From Prevotella sp. (GTDB lineage: Bacteria; Bacteroidota; Bacteroidia; Bacteroidales; Bacteroidaceae): DNA of 42,536 nt. A program made the position numbers and the translations under genes. The stretch is taken from assembly GCA_024697405.1 (NCBI GenBank), contig JAILFU010000028.1, forward strand, positions 1-42,536, given 5' to 3'. Of the stretch, positions 16,601 through 27,500 are shown piece after piece (position 1 is the stretch's first letter; every line of letters begins with the position of its first letter). The notes under the pieces were generated by a model. That model was not told where the DNA came from. It saw nothing but the letters and a program-made list of their open reading frames with translations, and made no database searches.

Positions 16601-17140
16601 ATGGATACCGTAACAGTGAAAGACAAGACCTTCGTGATTTCCATTCCCGAAGCAGAAATCAAGAAGCGCGTGAAGGCTGTGGCCGAGCAAATCAGCCGTG
16701 AAATGGAAGGAAAGAACCCGCTGTTGCTGGGTGTGCTCAACGGCGCGTTTATCTTCGCTGCCGACCTGATGCGCGAGCTGACCATCCCCTGTGAAATCTC
16801 TTTCGTGAAGCTGGCCAGCTATCAGGGCACCACCTCGACGGGCAAGGTGACCGAGGTGCTGGGCATCAACGAAGACCTGACGGGAAGGCATGTCATCATC
16901 GTCGAGGACATCGTGGACACGGGGCTGACCATGAAGCGCATGGTGGAGACGCTGGGCACGCGAAATCCGGCCAGTGTCAGCGTCTGCGCCCTGCTGGTGA
17001 AGCCCGACAAGCTGCAGGTGGAGCTAGACCTGAAGTATGTGGCCATGCGCATTCCCAACGAGTTCATCGTGGGCTACGGTCTGGACTACGACCAGGCAGG
17101 CCGTGGCTTGAAGGACATCTATGTCCTGGCCCCTGAGTAA
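16601..17140 (+). CDS. hpt: Hypoxanthine phosphoribosyltransferase
   Basis: The enzyme joins hypoxanthine (and often guanine) to PRPP in purine salvage. The 179-residue protein has the PRPP-binding motif VIIVEDIVDTGLT (about residues 98-110), an upstream LLGVLNGAFIFAADL and the terminal GYGLDYDQAGRGLKDIYVL. It starts 28 bp after a TATCTTTG box. adk and obgE follow on the same strand, an order common in Bacteroidales, giving a nucleotide and GTPase operon. Confidence 0.95.
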   Translation: MDTVTVKDKTFVISIPEAEIKKRVKAVAEQISREMEGKNPLLLGVLNGAFIFAADLMRELTIPCEISFVKLASYQGTTSTGKVTEVLGINEDLTGRHVIIVEDIVDTGLTMKRMVETLGTRNPASVSVCALLVKPDKLQVELDLKYVAMRIPNEFIVGYGLDYDQAGRGLKDIYVLAPE

Positions 17141-17297
17141 AAACGATAATCCCCGCTTAAACACCATGCGAATAGTCAAACTCCCCCACCTGCCCAGCGA
17201 GCAGACGACGGCCCAGCCGGGCGACCTTATTCCCGATGTGTGGTACAAAGGGAAGGAATACCGCGTAGAACAAACCCAAGTAGAACAACATATTAAT

Positions 17298-17870
17298 ATG
17301 AAGAACATTGTGATATTCGGCGCTCCCGGCTCAGGCAAGGGAACGCAGAGCGACAAGCTCATCGAGAAGTACGGGCTGGAGCATATTTCTACCGGCGACG
17401 TGCTGCGTGCAGAAATCAAGAAAGGCTCGGAGCTGGGCAAGACGGCTCAGGGCTACATCGACCAGGGACAGCTCATCCCCGACGAGCTGATGGTGTCGAT
17501 TCTCGCCTCGGTCTACGACGGCTTCGGCCGTGGCCACAAAGGCGTCATCTTCGACGGATTCCCCCGCACCATCCCGCAGGCTGAGGCCCTGAAGGCCATG
17601 CTGGCCGAGCGCGGCGACAAGGTAGCCGCCATGCTGGAGCTCGACGTGCCCGAGGACGAGCTGATGAAGCGCCTCATCCTGCGCGGACAGCAGAGCGGAC
17701 GGGCCGACGACAACGAGGAGACCATCAAGAAGCGCCTCGTGGTCTACCACTCGCAGACGCAGCCACTCATAGAATGGTATAAGCAGGAAGGCCTGCACCA
17801 CCATATCGACGGACTGGGCGAACTCGACCGCATCTTCGCCGACATCTGCCAGGTCGTTGACAACATTTAA
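17298..17870 (+). CDS. adk: Adenylate kinase (short-LID form)
   Basis: Adk converts AMP and ATP to two ADP. The protein of 190 residues begins MKNIVIFGAPGSGKGTQSDKL (P-loop) and has ISTGDVLRAEI, FDGFPRTIPQAEAL and a short LID (RLILRGQQSGRADDNEETIKKRL) without the zinc-finger insert. The frame stays open for 59 codons upstream, and the 44 codons from ATG 17166 (MRIVKLPHLPSEQT) have normal-looking codon use. ATG 17298 is nevertheless chosen, because the P-loop of this family lies at the very N-terminus. The upstream segment could be a separate small peptide or an N-terminal extension. Confidence 0.94.
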   Translation: MKNIVIFGAPGSGKGTQSDKLIEKYGLEHISTGDVLRAEIKKGSELGKTAQGYIDQGQLIPDELMVSILASVYDGFGRGHKGVIFDGFPRTIPQAEALKAMLAERGDKVAAMLELDVPEDELMKRLILRGQQSGRADDNEETIKKRLVVYHSQTQPLIEWYKQEGLHHHIDGLGELDRIFADICQVVDNI

Positions 17871-17882
17871 AAGATAGCATCC

Positions 17883-17898
17883 CCCTCCCAAGGGAGGG
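17883..17898. repeat. Short GC-rich palindrome before obgE
   Basis: CCCTCCC-AA-GGGAGGG followed by CTTGG, between adk and obgE. It is of the same type as the palindromes at 13632-13653 and 26928-26946. Confidence 0.65.
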
Positions 17899-17912
17899 CT
17901 TGGTTAGGCTTT

Positions 17913-19133
17913 ATGGAGAGCAATTTCGTAGACTATGTAAAGATACTGTGCCGGTCGGGTAAGGGCGGGCGCGGCTCCATGCACCTGCGCCACGTGAAGT
18001 ACAACCCGCTGGGCGGACCCGACGGCGGTGACGGCGGGCGCGGCGGCAACATCATCCTGCGGGGCAACCACAACTACTGGACGCTGCTCCACCTGAAATA
18101 CGAGCGCCATCTCTTCGCCGGGCACGGAGGCAACGGCGGAAGGGACAAATGCCACGGCACCGACGGAAAGGATGTATACATCGACGTGCCATGCGGCACC
18201 GTGGTCTACAATGCCGAGACGGGAAAGTATGTCTGCGACATTACCTACGACGGGCAGGAGATTGTGCTGCTGAAGGGCGGTCGCGGCGGACTGGGAAACT
18301 TCCAGTTCCGTTCGGCCACCAACCAGGCTCCGCGCTATGCCCAGCCCGGCGAGCCGATGCAGGAGATGACGGTCATCATGGAGCTGAAGCTGCTGGCCGA
18401 CGTCGGCCTGGTGGGATTTCCTAACGCGGGAAAGTCGACGCTCGTCTCGGCGCTGAGCAACGCCAAGCCGAAGATTGCCAACTATCCCTTCACCACGATG
18501 GAGCCTTCGCTGGGCATCGTGGGCTACAGGGACAACAAGTCGTTTGTCATGGCCGACATTCCCGGCATCATCGAGGGTGCCGCAGAGGGTAGGGGACTGG
18601 GGCTGCGCTTCCTGCGACACATCGAGCGTAACTCGCTGCTGCTCTTCATGGTGCCCGGCGACACCGACGACATCCTCCGCGAATACAACATCCTGCTGGA
18701 GGAGCTGCGACGGTTCAACCCCGAGCTGCTCAGCAAGCAGCGCGTGCTGGCCGTGACAAAGTGCGACCTGCTCGACGAGGAGCTGATGGACATGCTCCGC
18801 CAGGAGCTGTCGTCCCGTGAGGCGGGCTTGGGCGGAGCCGATAGCTTGGGCGGGGAAGACTCCCTCCGCGAGGATAACTCGGTGCCCGTGGTGTTCATCT
18901 CTGCCGTCACTTGCTATCACCTCGACGAGCTGAAGGACGTGCTTTGGAAAGCCCTGAACAGCGAGAGCAACAAGCTGCAGGCCATCGAGGCCGACGACCG
19001 CCTGGTGCACCGCGACAAGGACATGGACACATTTGCCCAGGAGCTGGCCGACGAAGATGCCGGCGACGACATAGAGTATGTGGACGAAGACGACATAGAG
19101 GAACTCGACGACTTCGAATACGAGGAAGAATGA
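17913..19133 (+). CDS. obgE: Obg GTPase (ribosome assembly, stress)
   Basis: ObgE binds the 50S subunit and (p)ppGpp and helps ribosome assembly. The glycine-rich Obg fold occupies about residues 1-160 ([22 protein letters not shown]). The GTPase domain follows: [45 protein letters not shown] and [12 protein letters not shown]. The acidic tail ([16 protein letters not shown]) is typical of Bacteroidota Obg. The total is 406 residues. A glycine-rich stretch at about residues 300-321 ([16 protein letters not shown]), between the TKCD and ISA motifs, looks like a repeat-derived in-frame insertion. It is probably co-transcribed with hpt and adk and ends before a strong hairpin at 19179-19224. Confidence 0.96.
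   Translation: MESNFVDYVKILCRSGKGGRGSMHLRHVKYNPLGGPDGGDGGRGGNIILRGNHNYWTLLHLKYERHLFAGHGGNGGRDKCHGTDGKDVYIDVPCGTVVYNAETGKYVCDITYDGQEIVLLKGGRGGLGNFQFRSATNQAPRYAQPGEPMQEMTVIMELKLLADVGLVGFPNAGKSTLVSALSNAKPKIANYPFTTMEPSLGIVGYRDNKSFVMADIPGIIEGAAEGRGLGLRFLRHIERNSLLLFMVPGDTDDILREYNILLEELRRFNPELLSKQRVLAVTKCDLLDEELMDMLRQELSSREAGLGGADSLGGEDSLREDNSVPVVFISAVTCYHLDELKDVLWKALNSESNKLQAIEADDRLVHRDKDMDTFAQELADEDAGDDIEYVDEDDIEELDDFEYEEE
18809..18872. repeat. Repeat-like GC-rich insert inside obgE
   Basis: The bases GTGAGGCGGGCTTGGGCGG and GCTTGGGCGGGGAAGACTCC with CTCCGCGAGG form an imperfect inverted and direct repeat in the loop between the G4 and G5 motifs. It resembles the palindromes outside genes, and its length keeps the frame. 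It was judged by eye; homologues were not aligned. Confidence 0.45.
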
Positions 19134-19178
19134 ATAAAACGGAGAGCGCTTTTTCACCCTCATCATCCACCGACTTAA

Positions 19179-19224
19179 CGCGGGGCAAATATTTTCAGCT
19201 ATTTTAAAAAATATTTGCCCTGCG
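19179..19224 (+). terminator. Hairpin terminator after obgE
   Basis: Arms 19179-19195 and 19208-19224 match at 16 of 17 positions (CGC-GGGCAAATATTTT), with a 12-nt loop. The hairpin ends just before the -33 box of the next gene. Confidence 0.7.
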
Positions 19225-19226
19225 TG

Positions 19227-19257
19227 TTTGTGTTATCATTTTTTTTAAGTAATTTTG
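19227..19257 (+). promoter_or_regulatory. Promoter of the TonB receptor gene
   Basis: TTTG at 19227-19230, a 19-bp spacer and TAATTTTG at 19250-19257, 32 bp upstream of the ATG at 19290. Confidence 0.7.
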
Positions 19258-19289
19258 TGGCCGAAAACATCAACCAATCTAATAGTTAT

Positions 19290-22200
19290 ATGCAAAAAAG
19301 ATTCTTTCTATTGGTTGCCATGCTGCTCACGATGACTATGGGCGCATTGGCACAGGTAACTACGTCGAGCATGGCTGGTAAAGTCACACTCGAAGGCTCC
19401 CAAGAGGAAATCATCGGAGCCACGGTCGTAGCTGTGCACGAGCCTTCGGGCACACGCTACACTGCAGTGACCAACGCGAGCGGTATGTTCACCATCCAGG
19501 GCATGCGTACGGGTGGCCCTTATGCCGTTACCGTAAGCTACATTGGCCATCAGACCAAGACCCTCAAGAACATTACGCTGGTTCTTGGCGAGACTTACAA
19601 CCTCCCCGTCTGGCTGTCGGAAAGCTCTACCAGCCTGGATGAGATTGTGATTAGCGGAAAGGCAACGAAGCTGATGACCGAGAAGATGGGTGCTGCCACC
19701 AACATCACCGCAGCACAGATTTCCAACATGCCCACGGTCAGCCGTTCTATTACCGACATCACGCGTCTGTCGCCCTACGGCGGTAGCGGCATGAGCTTTG
19801 CCGGCAGCGACGGCCGTACTGCAAACTTCACTGTTGACGGAGCAAACTTCAACAACAACTTCGGCCTGTCTTCGAACCTTCCCGGTGGCGGCAACCCCAT
19901 CTCTATCGATGCCCTCGAGGAGCTGCAGGTGGTGATTTCGCCCTACGATGTCCGACAGACCAATTTCATTGGCGGTGGCGTGAACGCCATTACGAAGTCG
20001 GGTACTAACACCATCAAGGGCAGCGCCTATATCTACCACCAGAATGAGAATCTGCGTGGCGACGCCGTCGACCGTGAGGAGATTACCGGTGCCCGTGCCA
20101 AGGATCAGAAAACCACTTACGGCTTCACCCTGGGCGGTCCGATTATCAAGAACAAGCTCTTCCTCTTCGTCAATGGTGAGATGACCAAGACCCCGACAGT
20201 GGTGAACCGCTGGCGCGGCTCCGATCCCGACAACCCTGCCGACCCCGACAAGTATGTGTCGCGTACGACGACAGCCGACCTGCAGACCGTCTCCGACTTC
20301 GTCCGCACGAAGTACGGCTACAACACGGGCAGCTACACCAACTTCCCTGCCGATGAGAACAACTACAAGATTCTGGCCCGCCTGGACTGGAACATCAACG
20401 ACAAGCACCATCTGGCCCTGCGCTATAACTATACGAAGAACCGCTACTGGGCATCGCCCAACGCATCGTCCATGGATGGCGGCACACGTATGAGCGACGC
20501 CCGTATGTCGAAGTCGTCCATGTCGTATGCCAACTCGATGTATGCCATGGACAACCTGGTGCACTCGTTCTCATTAGACCTGAACAGCCGCTTGACCGAG
20601 AACCTCTCGAACCAGTTGCTGGCTACCTATTCGAAGCTGGACGACATCCGAGATTCTGACTCCGGAATGTTCCCCTTTGTGGACATTCTGAAGGACGGCA
20701 ACAACTATATTGCCCTGGGCTATGAGCTGTTCACTTGGAACAACGCCGTGCACAACACCATCTGGAACGTTAAGGACGACGTGACCTACTACCTGGGCGC
20801 ACACAAGATTACTGGCGGCGTGAGCTTCGAGCACCAGATGGCCGACAATATGTATATGCGTAACGGCACGGGCTACTATCGTTACTCTTCGCTCGACGAC
20901 TTCCTCAACGAGCGTGCTCCGGAAATCGTGGCCCTGACCTATGGCTACAATGGCGAGACAGATCCTGCCGCACGCGTACAGTTTAATAAACTGGGCGTCT
21001 ACGTGCAGGACGACTGGAATATTCTCGACAACCTGAAGCTGACCTACGGCCTGCGTGTCGACGGGCTGTTCTTCGACAACGGCGACCTGATGACCAATAA
21101 GGCCATCTACGACTTCGACTACAATGGGGAGCATATCGACACAGGCAAATGGCCGACCTCGAAGATGACGCTTTCGCCGCGTCTGGGCTTCAACTGGGAT
21201 GTCTTTGGCGACCAGTCGCTGAAAGTGCGCGGTGGTACGGGCCTCTTCTCTGGCCGTCTGCCGCTGGTGTTCTTCACCAACATGCCCACCAACTCGAACA
21301 TGGTGCAGTATAAGGGCATTTGGAATTCCACAGGCAAGAGCAGCGGAATGTTGACCGACATGGAACGCTACTTCTCTGGCAAGATGAGGTATGGCAACGA
21401 TCTGCGTGACTATGTCATTGAGAATGGCCTCGGCCCCAGGACGATTTCGCCTCAGGACGGAGTAGCAGGCTCGACCATCAACGCTGTGAATCCCGACTTC
21501 AAGATGCCGCAGGTGTGGAAGTCCTCTATCGCTGTGGACTACCAGATTCCCGTATCGTTCCCCCTCACTGCTACCGTCGAAGCCATCTTCAACAAGACCA
21601 TCAATGCCGTCTGTATCTCCGACTGGAGTATCAGGGATGTCGGTGGCTTTGCACGCCTGAACGGTGCTGACAACCGTGCTCTCTATCAGGACTTCAAGTA
21701 CACCGACGAAAACGGCAAGCCTCTGCCCAACGCCTTTGTGCTGGACAACACCTCGAAAGGCTATGGCTGGACTTTCAATGCCAAGCTGGAGGCACAGCCC
21801 ACCGACTGGCTGAGCCTGATGGCCTCTTATACCCATACCGTCTCGAAGGAACTGACGGGTATGCCTGGCAGCGATGCCTCGTCGGCTTTCACCTACATAC
21901 CCTGCTCTCAGGGTCCGAACAACGTACGTCTGCACAACTCGCAGTATGTCACGCCCGACCGTATTGTTGCCAATGCTACGCTGCACGACAAGAGTGGCAA
22001 CCACTATAGCTTCATCTACGAGACCTGGCGTGGCGGTAACAACACCTCCTACCTGATGACCACCGATATGAATGGCGATGGCTACGCATACGACGTTGTC
22101 TACATCCCCACAGACAAACAGGCCGGCTATTACGATGCCAACGGACAGATACAGGGCGGCTCCGAGTTCCGCTTCGCTTCGAAGGACGACATGGATCGCT

Positions 22201-22619
22201 TCATGGCCTACGTCCATAAAAACGACTACCTGAAGAGCCGTCAGGGCAAATACACCGAGGCTTACAGCCACTACTCACCGTGGGTGCACCGTGTTGACTT
22301 CGCCTACAAGCACGACTTCAAGCTCAATGTGGGAAATACCAAGCACACGCTGCAGCTCAGCTTCGACGTGAAGAACGTGATGAACCTGTTCAACTCCAGC
22401 TGGGGTGTATCGAAGGTTGCCAATCAGGACTTCAGCACCTCCCCCAGCAATGGCGTACAGTATTCGAAGATTATGAAGTTAGAAGGTGTCGATGCTGGTG
22501 GCTATGGGGTCTATTCTACTCCTAAGGGCATCGACGGCAACACCAAGACCTGGAAACCCTACCATACATTGGGTCAGTGCTGGTATGCTTCTATCGGTGT
22601 GAAGTACTTCTTCAACTAA
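19290..22619 (+). CDS. Oar-like TonB-dependent outer-membrane receptor
   Basis: The 1109-residue protein has a signal peptide (about 1-21, ending GALAQ). A carboxypeptidase-regulatory-like domain follows (about 26-105, GKVTLEGSQEEIIGATVV), then a plug (about 118-240, with ISNMPTVSRSITDITRLSPYG and VDGANFNNNFGLSSNLPGGGNPISID) and a large beta-barrel ending in aromatic GVKYFFN. The plug wording fits the Oar/TonB receptor group rather than SusC. The ligand is unknown. No SusD follows; instead a BACON lipoprotein gene lies 63 bp downstream and probably shares the transcript. A longer frame (25 codons) overlaps the promoter, so ATG 19290 is used. Confidence 0.92.
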   Translation: MQKRFFLLVAMLLTMTMGALAQVTTSSMAGKVTLEGSQEEIIGATVVAVHEPSGTRYTAVTNASGMFTIQGMRTGGPYAVTVSYIGHQTKTLKNITLVLGETYNLPVWLSESSTSLDEIVISGKATKLMTEKMGAATNITAAQISNMPTVSRSITDITRLSPYGGSGMSFAGSDGRTANFTVDGANFNNNFGLSSNLPGGGNPISIDALEELQVVISPYDVRQTNFIGGGVNAITKSGTNTIKGSAYIYHQNENLRGDAVDREEITGARAKDQKTTYGFTLGGPIIKNKLFLFVNGEMTKTPTVVNRWRGSDPDNPADPDKYVSRTTTADLQTVSDFVRTKYGYNTGSYTNFPADENNYKILARLDWNINDKHHLALRYNYTKNRYWASPNASSMDGGTRMSDARMSKSSMSYANSMYAMDNLVHSFSLDLNSRLTENLSNQLLATYSKLDDIRDSDSGMFPFVDILKDGNNYIALGYELFTWNNAVHNTIWNVKDDVTYYLGAHKITGGVSFEHQMADNMYMRNGTGYYRYSSLDDFLNERAPEIVALTYGYNGETDPAARVQFNKLGVYVQDDWNILDNLKLTYGLRVDGLFFDNGDLMTNKAIYDFDYNGEHIDTGKWPTSKMTLSPRLGFNWDVFGDQSLKVRGGTGLFSGRLPLVFFTNMPTNSNMVQYKGIWNSTGKSSGMLTDMERYFSGKMRYGNDLRDYVIENGLGPRTISPQDGVAGSTINAVNPDFKMPQVWKSSIAVDYQIPVSFPLTATVEAIFNKTINAVCISDWSIRDVGGFARLNGADNRALYQDFKYTDENGKPLPNAFVLDNTSKGYGWTFNAKLEAQPTDWLSLMASYTHTVSKELTGMPGSDASSAFTYIPCSQGPNNVRLHNSQYVTPDRIVANATLHDKSGNHYSFIYETWRGGNNTSYLMTTDMNGDGYAYDVVYIPTDKQAGYYDANGQIQGGSEFRFASKDDMDRFMAYVHKNDYLKSRQGKYTEAYSHYSPWVHRVDFAYKHDFKLNVGNTKHTLQLSFDVKNVMNLFNSSWGVSKVANQDFSTSPSNGVQYSKIMKLEGVDAGGYGVYSTPKGIDGNTKTWKPYHTLGQCWYASIGVKYFFN

Positions 22620-22682
22620 TGCTAATGGAGCGCTTCTTCAACTTAATGCAAATAAGATAAACGTAAGTAAAAGGAAAAGTAT

Positions 22683-24440
22683 ATGAAACTGAGATATTTT
22701 ATTCCGATAGTCGTAGCATTTGTTGCTATGTTCACAAGCTGTTCCTCCGACGACGAGGCCATCTACCTCAATAATATCCGCTTGTCTACATCCTTCGTGT
22801 CGCTCAGCGTGGATGGAACGCCGACTGAAATCAAGCTCAAGGCGAAGTCCGACTGGCAGTTCGAGAAAGTCTATCAGGTGGCCAAGAAGGACGCCGAGGG
22901 CAAGACCGTGAAAGGTGACGACGGCAAGACCGTCTACATCAGCCAGGAAACTCCTGAGTGGCTGACCGTCAGCCCCCTGAGCGGAAGTGCCGGAGACGAC
23001 ATCACCCTGAAGTTCTCGGCCGGTCCTGCCGAAGGCCGTAGCGCTTCCCTCAAGCTCAGCTGTGGCGGGCAGATTCAGGAAATCGATGTCATACAGGGTA
23101 TTGCCAAGGTGCAGACGGCCACTTGCGCAGAGGTCATTGCCGGTGCCGACTCCAAGACCTATCGTGTGACAGGTGTCGTGACGGCTATTGCCAACACCAC
23201 CTATGGCAACTGGTATATGGACGACGGAACGGGCGAGATCTACATCTATGGTACGCTTGACAAGAGCGGAAAGGACGGCCAGAACAACTCTATTGCCGCA
23301 TGGGGCATCGAGGTGGGCGACGAGATTACCGTCGAGGGTCCGAAGACCACCTATAATGGAACCGTTGAGCTGGTCAACGTTACTGTGCTGAACATCAACA
23401 AGTCGCTCATCAAGGTCGAGGAAGTCTCCTCTACCGAGCCTATTGCTTCCGAGGGCGGCGAAGTCACTGTCAAGCTTTCGGTCAAAGGCAACGGCTTCTC
23501 GGTCGATATCCCCGAAGAGGCTAAGTCGTGGCTTGTCATGAGTGGTTTGAGCTCTGACGCGGTGACCTTCCGTGCGCTGCCCAACGAGGGCGACTACCGC
23601 AAGGCTGTCATCACCTTCACCACCTCCGACGGCAAGAAGAATTACACCGCCGAGACGACCATCGCCCAGGCTGCCAAGCCCAACGCTCCCGGCAGCGAGG
23701 CACTGCCCTTCACCGTGGCTGAGGCCATTGCCAAGTGTAAGGAGATTGGCAGCACCGCCAGCGACCAGATGTACTTTGCCAAGGGCATCATCTCCAGCAT
23801 CAAGGAGGTGAGCACCAGCTATGGCAACGCCACCTTCAACATCAGCGATGACGGCCAGGACGTGAACTTCGTCACTTGCTACCGCGCCTACAGCGTCGGT
23901 GGAGAGAAGTTTGCCGCTGAGGACGAGATTGGCGTAGGCGACGAGGTGGTCATCTGTGGCAAGCTGATGAACTACGTGGCCAAGGACGGTACCGAGACGC
24001 CTGAGTTCGCACAGGGCTGCTACATCGTCACCCTGAAGAAGGGCAACGCCGCCGGCTCGCTGACGAAGCCCTTCACGCCTGCCGAGGCCAACGCCTTCTG
24101 CATGGCTTTGGGCGAGGGCAACACCACTGAGGACGACTACTATGTCAAGGGAAAGATTATCGAGATTACCGACAAGAACCAGTTTGGCACACAGTATGGC
24201 AACTGCACGTTCTACATTTCTGAGGACGGCACGGACAACGGCGAGTCGTTCTATGTCTACCGCACCCTCTACCTGGGCAACCAGAAGTACAGCGACGCCA
24301 GCTGGCTGTTGCCGAAGGCTGGCGACGAAGTCATCATCTGCGGAAAGCTGACGCTCTACAAGGACAAGAACGGAAACCTCATTCCTGAGACCTCGCAGAA
24401 CAACACCTACATCTATTCCCTGAACGGAAAGACAGAGTAA
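22683..24440 (+). CDS. Surface lipoprotein with BACON and OB-fold-like repeats
   Basis: The 585-residue protein begins with a lipoprotein signal (FVAMFTSC, Cys about residue 20) followed by SSDDE, which resembles an outer-surface export tag. BACON-like domains are visible (FVSLSVDGTPTEIKLKAKSDWQF..WLTVSPLSG; a second around SEGGEVTVKLSVKGNGFSVDIPEEAKSWL). Three OB-fold-like segments have the pattern YRVTGVVTAI..GNWYMDDGTGEIYIYG, YFAKGIISSI..ATFNISDDGQDVNFV and YYVKGKIIEI..CTFYISEDG. Such proteins commonly bind polysaccharide or nucleic acid at the surface; which one cannot be told. It probably works with the TonB receptor upstream. Confidence 0.85.
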   Translation: MKLRYFIPIVVAFVAMFTSCSSDDEAIYLNNIRLSTSFVSLSVDGTPTEIKLKAKSDWQFEKVYQVAKKDAEGKTVKGDDGKTVYISQETPEWLTVSPLSGSAGDDITLKFSAGPAEGRSASLKLSCGGQIQEIDVIQGIAKVQTATCAEVIAGADSKTYRVTGVVTAIANTTYGNWYMDDGTGEIYIYGTLDKSGKDGQNNSIAAWGIEVGDEITVEGPKTTYNGTVELVNVTVLNINKSLIKVEEVSSTEPIASEGGEVTVKLSVKGNGFSVDIPEEAKSWLVMSGLSSDAVTFRALPNEGDYRKAVITFTTSDGKKNYTAETTIAQAAKPNAPGSEALPFTVAEAIAKCKEIGSTASDQMYFAKGIISSIKEVSTSYGNATFNISDDGQDVNFVTCYRAYSVGGEKFAAEDEIGVGDEVVICGKLMNYVAKDGTETPEFAQGCYIVTLKKGNAAGSLTKPFTPAEANAFCMALGEGNTTEDDYYVKGKIIEITDKNQFGTQYGNCTFYISEDGTDNGESFYVYRTLYLGNQKYSDASWLLPKAGDEVIICGKLTLYKDKNGNLIPETSQNNTYIYSLNGKTE

Positions 24441-24458
24441 TTTCCTGCTGGCGAGAAG

Positions 24459-24496
24459 AAAATCCCCGGAACTTGACAAGAGTTTCGGGGATTTTT
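24459..24496 (+). terminator. Rho-independent terminator
   Basis: AAAATCCCCGGAACT, a 7-nt loop and AGTTTCGGGGATTTTT: a GC-rich stem followed by T, 18 bp after the lipoprotein stop. Confidence 0.85.
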
Positions 24497-24498
24497 AG

Positions 24499-24506
24499 TA
24501 ATTTTG
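24499..24506 (+). promoter_or_regulatory. -7 box of the PEP-synthase-like gene
   Basis: TAATTTTG followed by CAGC, directly after the terminator and 9 bp before the ATG at 24516. The -33 box is unclear. The leader would be almost absent. Confidence 0.5.
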
Positions 24507-24515
24507 CAGCTGATT

Positions 24516-27500
24516 ATGGAGCAGACAAACAATATCCCCCAGGAGTTTAACTCCTTCTATTTAAAAGATGTGTCGTTCGCCCACCTGATGACGCGGCGCA
24601 TCTTCAATGTCCTGATAGTAGCCAATCCCTACGATGCCTTCATGCTGGAGGACGACGGCCGCGTGGATGAGAAAATCTTCGACGAGTACACCGAGCTGGG
24701 CATGCGCTATCCGCCCTCGTTCACGCAGGTGAGCACCACCGAGGAGGCTCAGCATGTGCTGGAGACCACCGACATCGACCTGGTCATCTGCATGCCGGGT
24801 AATGCCGACAACGACGCCTTTGCCGTAGCCCGCGAGGTGAAGGCCCTGAAGCACGATGTGCCTTGCGTCGTCCTTACCCCCTTCAGCCACGGCATCACCC
24901 GCCGCATGCAGGACGAGGATATGACCATCTTCGACTATGTGTTCTGCTGGCTGGGAAACACCAACCTCATCCTCTCCATCATCAAGCTGATAGAGGACCG
25001 GATGAACATCGACCACGACATCGAGGAGGCCGGCGTGCAGATGATCATGCTCGTCGAGGACAACATCCGCTTCTACTCCTCCGTGCTGCCCAACCTCTAT
25101 AACTATATCCTGCAGCAGTCGAAGAACTTCTCTACCGAGGCCCTCAACCCCCATGCTGCCGCTCAGCGCAAGCGCGGCCGCCCCAAGGTGGTGCTGGCCA
25201 CGAACTACGAGGAGGCTTGGGCGCTGTGGGAGAAATACCACGACAACACGCTAGGCATCATCAGCGACACCCGCTTCCCCATGCACACCCCTGTGGGGCG
25301 TCTCTCGCACGTGGAGGAGGGTGACCCCGAGGCCGGCCTGAAACTGCTGAAGGAAATCAGGAAGCAGGACGAGTACGTGCCCCTCATCATGGAGAGCTCG
25401 GAGGTTCAGAACCGTGAGAAGGCCGAGGCCGAGGGCTTCCACTTCGTCGACAAGAACTCAAAGAAGATGAACGTCGACCTGCGCTACCTGCTGGAAGAGC
25501 ACATGGGATTTGGCGACTTCATCTTCCGCGCACCTGTGACGAAGGAGGAGGTGATGCGCATCAAGACGCTGAAGGAGCTGCAGGACAACATCTTCAACAT
25601 TCCCCAGGACTCGTTCATCCGCCACATCCGCCGCAACCACATGAGCCGCTGGCTCACGGCACGCGCCATCTTCCCCGTCTCGCAGTTCCTGAAGCACGTC
25701 ACCTGGCACAAGCTGAAGGATGTGGATGCCCACCGCCAGATTATCTTCGACGCCATCGTGCAGTACCGCAACATGAAGAACATCGGCGTGGTGGCTGTGT
25801 TCGACCGGCTGAAGTTCGACCGCTATGCCCACTTCGCCCGCATCGGCGAGGGCTCGCTGGGCGGCAAGGGCCGTGGCCTGGCTTTCCTCGACACCATCCT
25901 GAAGCGCCACCCCGAGCTGAACCAGTATCCCAACGCCTCCGTACAGATACCGAAGACCGTGGTGCTCTGCACCGACTTCTTCGACCGCTTCATGGACGAC
26001 AACAACCTCTGGGGCATCGCCCTCAGCGACGCGCCCGACGAGGAAATCCTGAAGCACTTCCTCCGTGCGCAGCTGCCCGACGACCTCATCGCCGACTTCT
26101 TCACCTTCTTCGAAGCCATCAAGAGCCCCATCGCCATCCGCAGCTCCTCGCTGCTGGAAGACAGCCACTACCAGCCCTTTGCCGGCATCTACGCCACCTA
26201 CATGATTCCCTGGCTCGACGATAAATACGAGATGCTCCGCATGCTGGCCTGTGCCATCAAGAGCGTCTATGCCAGCGTCTACTATAAGGACTCGAAGGCC
26301 TACATGACAGCCACGCAGAATGTCATCGACCAGGAGAAGATGGCCGTCATCCTGCAGGAGGTGGTGGGCCGGCAATACGGCAACTACTACTATCCCACCT
26401 TCCGCGGCGTATTGCGCTCGCTGAACTACTATCCCATCGGCGACGAGACGGCCGAGGAGGGCATCGCCTCGCTGGCGCTGGGCTTGGGTAAGTATATCGT
26501 CGACGGCGGACAGACGCTGCGCGTCAGCCCCTATCATCCCAATCAGGTGCTGCAGACCAGCGAGCTGGAGACGGCACTCACCGAGACACAGACGAGGTTC
26601 TATGCCCTTAACATGGGGAGTGGAGAGAGTAACAACACTCCACAAACCACCTTAAACTGGTCGACCGACGACGGCTTCAACATCAGTAACCTCCGCGTGA
26701 AGCAGGCCGACAAGGACGGCTCCCTGCAGTATATTGCCTCCACCTACGACCCCGTCGACCAGATTATCCGCGACGGCATCTACGAGGGCGGGCGCAAGAT
26801 TATCTCCTTTGCCGGCGTGCTGCAGCATGGCCTCTTCCCCCTGCCCGAGCTGTTGCAGCTTTCGCAGAAGCTGGGAGCCGACGAGATGCGCCGCCCCGTG
26901 GAGATAGAGTTCGCCTGCAACCTGGCTCCCCTCTCTTCGGGAGGGGTAGGGGGAAAGCTGTACCTCCTCCAGATTCGTCCCATCGTCGACTCGAAGCAGG
27001 TGCTGGAAGAAGACCTGCAGAAGATTCCCGACGAGCAGTGCCTCCTGAGAAGCCACAACTCCCTGGGTCACGGCATCAGCGAGGACGTGGTAGACGTGGT
27101 CTACGTGAAGACCGACGAGAACTTCACCGCTTCCAACAACCCCGCCATCGCCCGTGAGATTGAGGACATCAACCGCCAGTTCCTGAACGCAGGAGGCTCC
27201 TATATCCTCATCGGTCCCGGGCGCTGGGGCAGCAGCGACTACTGGCTGGGCATCCCCGTGAAGTGGCCGCATATCAGCGCTGCCCGCGTCATCGTGGAAG
27301 TAGGCCTGAAGAACTATCACGTCGACCCCTCTCAGGGCACCCACTTCTTCCAGAACCTCACCTCCTTCGGCGTAGGCTACTTCACCATCAACGCCTACAC
27401 CGGCGACGGCATCTTCCAGAAGGAGCTGCTCGACGGCATGCCGGCAGTGCAGGAAACTGAGCATGTGCGCCATGTGCGCTTCGCCCGTCCGCTGAAGGTG

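Noticed and set aside
19290..24440. SusC/SusD-type glycan uptake locus next to the xylanase
   Set aside because: The receptor is Oar-like, the following lipoprotein has BACON and OB-like repeats rather than a SusD fold, and the xylanase is more than 6 kb away with unrelated genes between.
24504..24515. TTG start for the PEP-synthase-like gene; likewise a TTG at 10454 for the xylanase
   Set aside because: Both TTGs are the end of the TAnnTTTG -7 boxes, upstream of the expected transcript starts.
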